NCBI RefSeq assembly: GCF_000023225.1 | Contig: NC_013173.1 | Span: 1,862,501 to 1,926,500, forward strand | Length of the DNA: 64,000 nt | Reading direction: 5' to 3' | From: Desulfomicrobium baculatum DSM 4028 | GTDB taxonomy: Bacteria > Desulfobacterota > Desulfovibrionia > Desulfovibrionales > Desulfomicrobiaceae | Shown here: positions 62,340 to 64,000 of the stretch, piece after piece | Layout: each line of letters opens with the position of its first letter | Numbering within the stretch: the first letter of the stretch is position 1 | Translations under genes and position numbers: made by a program | The notes under the pieces: model-generated | The model's input: the letters and a program-made list of their open reading frames with translations, nothing else | The model's database searches: none | What the model was told of the DNA's origin: nothing

Positions 62340-63154
62340 CGGTGGGGATGGTTCGTCTCGCCGCCAGGCGTTGACGCGGTCCTTCCAGTGCAGCGAGGAA
62401 GACAGGACGGTTCCAGCTTAAGGACCGAACCGGAGCAAACCGAGGCGTCGATGACAGGACCAAACCCCACAGCCGCCACGCTGGACAGGAACGCGGAACG
62501 CACGCGAGGGCTCTCAAGATCCGTCACCGCCACGGCCAGAACAAGGACCCCCACCACAAGAATGAGCGGCATCAGGAGTCGCATGCGGGTCCGGGTCCGA
62601 CGCGGCCGGCCATAGGCGACGTCGTCCCAGGCGCAGGCCCCGGACCCTGCCGCCCCTGCCGACTGTCCGCACGCCTCCCCGGCCGCTGCCAGCATGTCGT
62701 AAGCGGCCTTGATCTGCAAAAATCGCCTGGCGGCCTCGGGATCGCCCGGATTCAAATCGGGATGCCAGGTGAGGCACAGCTTGCGAAACGCACCCTGGAC
62801 GAGTTTCGGTCCCGCCCCGGGCATAAGGTCCAGAATCCGGTACGGCGCGAGCCGGACCGGCGAGCCGGGAAAAAGCGACGCCATGGCCCACAGCCTGGAT
62901 CGCAGAAGCCCCTCGGAAACGCCGAAGCTCCGGCACAACGTGCGGCAGTGCTCCGGCACATCCTCGCCGCGAAGCAGGGGCTGGGCCAGGGTTCTGGCCG
63001 CCGTCACCACGCCCTGATCCCCGGTCGCGCGCGCAATGAAGGCGTGCACCCCGTGCTCCTCGGCAATAATGTGAAGGAGCCGCCGCAGGGATGAATCCCC
63101 GCCCTGTCCGCTCTTTCTATCTCGCGCTCGACTTTTCAACCAGTTCCACGGCAT
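62336..63154 (-). CDS. J-domain membrane-anchored protein
   Basis: A 272-residue protein. The J domain is at about 120-165 with P-Y-R-I-L-D-L-M-P-G-A-G, W-H-P-D carrying the HPD loop that stimulates DnaK, and A-A-R-R-F-L-Q-I-K-A-A-Y-D-M-L. Upstream residues are TerB/DjlA-like helices; one membrane helix lies at about 200-220, and a short cysteine-containing tail follows. It resembles a DjlA-type co-chaperone in reverse order. The ATG at 63154 is preferred over an upstream TTG. The start lies inside the preceding gene (38-bp overlap). Confidence 0.72.
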   Translation of the reverse strand: MPWNWLKSRARDRKSGQGGDSSLRRLLHIIAEEHGVHAFIARATGDQGVVTAARTLAQPLLRGEDVPEHCRTLCRSFGVSEGLLRSRLWAMASLFPGSPVRLAPYRILDLMPGAGPKLVQGAFRKLCLTWHPDLNPGDPEAARRFLQIKAAYDMLAAAGEACGQSAGAAGSGACAWDDVAYGRPRRTRTRMRLLMPLILVVGVLVLAVAVTDLESPRVRSAFLSSVAAVGFGPVIDASVCSGSVLKLEPSCLPRCTGRTASTPGGETNHPHR

Positions 63155-64000
63155 CGATCCACACGTCTCCCCTGATTTTACTGTCAAATTTCAGACTTTC
63201 GTCGCGCTGGAACGCGATTTTCGCCATCCGGCACTGATCAGGCACATCAAAAATCAGATTTTCCGCGCTCCAGTCCCGGGTGCCGGTGATCGCGGGGCTG
63301 CGCACGGACAACCCGTCGCAACCCACGCCCCGCACTTCCGCGTACATGCCCTGGTCCGTGTTCAGCCGCCTCGACTTCCAGAAAAAGCGCAGTTCGCAGG
63401 TTGTTCCGGGCCGAAGCGGCAGATACTGCCAGAAATGGGCGAAACGCAGGTTAACGGTGCCAAGAAAATGAAAACGCATGGCGGAGTGAGCCCCGACTCC
63501 GTCGCGAGGCTCCCGCTTCGTTTCGACGCCCGCAACTCTGCCCATCCGCCAGTCAAAGGCCTTGCCGGACACGGGCGCGTCAAAATGGCCATTGGTCACG
63601 CGATCGTTTCGGAACAACCCGCCGCTTTGCCCGGCGGCGACAGCCTCGTCCCACCTTTTGTTTCTGAGCAGAAAATCCATGAATTCAGCCTGCCGCAGGG
63701 GCTCAAGGATCGCGCCGCAGTCACTCTCCAGAAGCGGATACAGCCCGATGCACGTGTCGACCGCCTGTCTGGCCATGCATTCCGCAAGCAGCGTCCACCT
63801 GTTTTCGCAATCCGTATGACGGAGGATGGCGGGCCACCCGCCCCAGAACCCCAGCGCCATTTCCACAGCTTCCTGGCGATATCCGGACTGGCGTTTCAAC
63901 ACAAAATTGAAGGCGTGCTCAAACCGGGCCTCATCCCTTCTGTCAGCGGCCAGCAGCAACTGGTGCCAACGCCAGGGAGTGGAGACGGGAGCGTGCGCGA
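63117..64000 (-). CDS. tetratricopeptide-like protein with beta-sandwich tail (5' end off window)
   Basis: The frame is open through the right edge, so the N-terminus is missing. The visible 294 residues start with helical hairpins (W-H-Q-L-L-L-A-A-D-R-R-D-E-A-R, A-x-x-C-I-G-L-Y-P-L-L), followed from about 140 by a carbohydrate-binding-like beta domain (N-G-H-F-D-A-P-V-S-G-K-A-F-D-W; F-H-F-L-G-T-V-N-L-R-F; V-D-A-V-E-L-V). This combination is common beside O-antigen-ligase-like genes in exported polysaccharide loci, and the Wzy-like gene is next door, although convergent. Function unknown. Confidence 0.7.
   Translation of the reverse strand, partial: AHAPVSTPWRWHQLLLAADRRDEARFEHAFNFVLKRQSGYRQEAVEMALGFWGGWPAILRHTDCENRWTLLAECMARQAVDTCIGLYPLLESDCGAILEPLRQAEFMDFLLRNKRWDEAVAAGQSGGLFRNDRVTNGHFDAPVSGKAFDWRMGRVAGVETKREPRDGVGAHSAMRFHFLGTVNLRFAHFWQYLPLRPGTTCELRFFWKSRRLNTDQGMYAEVRGVGCDGLSVRSPAITGTRDWSAENLIFDVPDQCRMAKIAFQRDESLKFDSKIRGDVWIDAVELVEKSSAR

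Overview
The window reads as chromosome of a Gram-negative, GC-rich bacterium. LolA, several lipoproteins with a lipobox, long signal-peptide proteins and a c-type haem multi-PAS sensor fit a Desulfovibrionales-like (Desulfobacterota) host. That placement is inferred from gene content and style only; no rRNA or tRNA gene was seen.

Left part (1-17100) is accessory DNA. A multi-PAS sensor with a CxxCH haem motif runs off the left edge, followed by a YpfJ-type zinc protease. From about 4.3 to 14.7 kb base composition drops, most strongly at 11.3-14.4 kb. This stretch carries defence and toxin genes: a Phd/PIN toxin-antitoxin pair between two copies of a short direct repeat, a Fic protein with repeated operator-like sites, a 1065-residue PD-(D/E)XK-like nuclease with a long helical tail, and a GNAT/ASCH fusion beside a small membrane protein. 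It ends with a two-gene operon of a minimal CRISPR-polymerase (mCpol, Cas10 palm-like) and a CARF-like protein with two C-terminal membrane helices. A DUF2235 hydrolase and a HEPN/MNT pair follow.

Middle part (17166-45509) is a large, almost entirely minus-strand envelope cluster with no name that I know. Genes overlap or nearly touch. In transcription order it has a YbbA/YbbP-like ABC exporter, a VWA+SH3 protein, a second ABC ATPase and FtsX-like permease, a formylglycine-enzyme-like protein lacking the usual cysteines, two coiled-coil lipoproteins, an S41/PDZ protease, a Sel1 protein, and several large exported proteins. Four exported proteins share an N-terminal module with the signature VRAL-x-x-[WY]-x-[RL]-[LIV]-P, joined to unrelated C-terminal parts (Sel1, beta-propeller, concanavalin-like repeats, toxin-like). 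One of the four (23102-26968) lies on the opposite strand.

Right part (45508-64000) is housekeeping: tesA (whose start codon overlaps that of ybbA on the other strand), rluA, a MauE/rhodanese pair, lolA, an MFS carrier, a PilZ protein, the pantothenate genes panC-panD-panB, uup, a zinc protease, a SagB-type nitroreductase, an AI-2E family permease, an AMP-forming acyl-CoA synthetase, an O-antigen-ligase-like protein, a J-domain membrane protein, and a gene cut by the right edge.

The two strongest leads are the mCpol/CARF-2TM operon (13163-14142) and the VRAL-domain envelope cluster.
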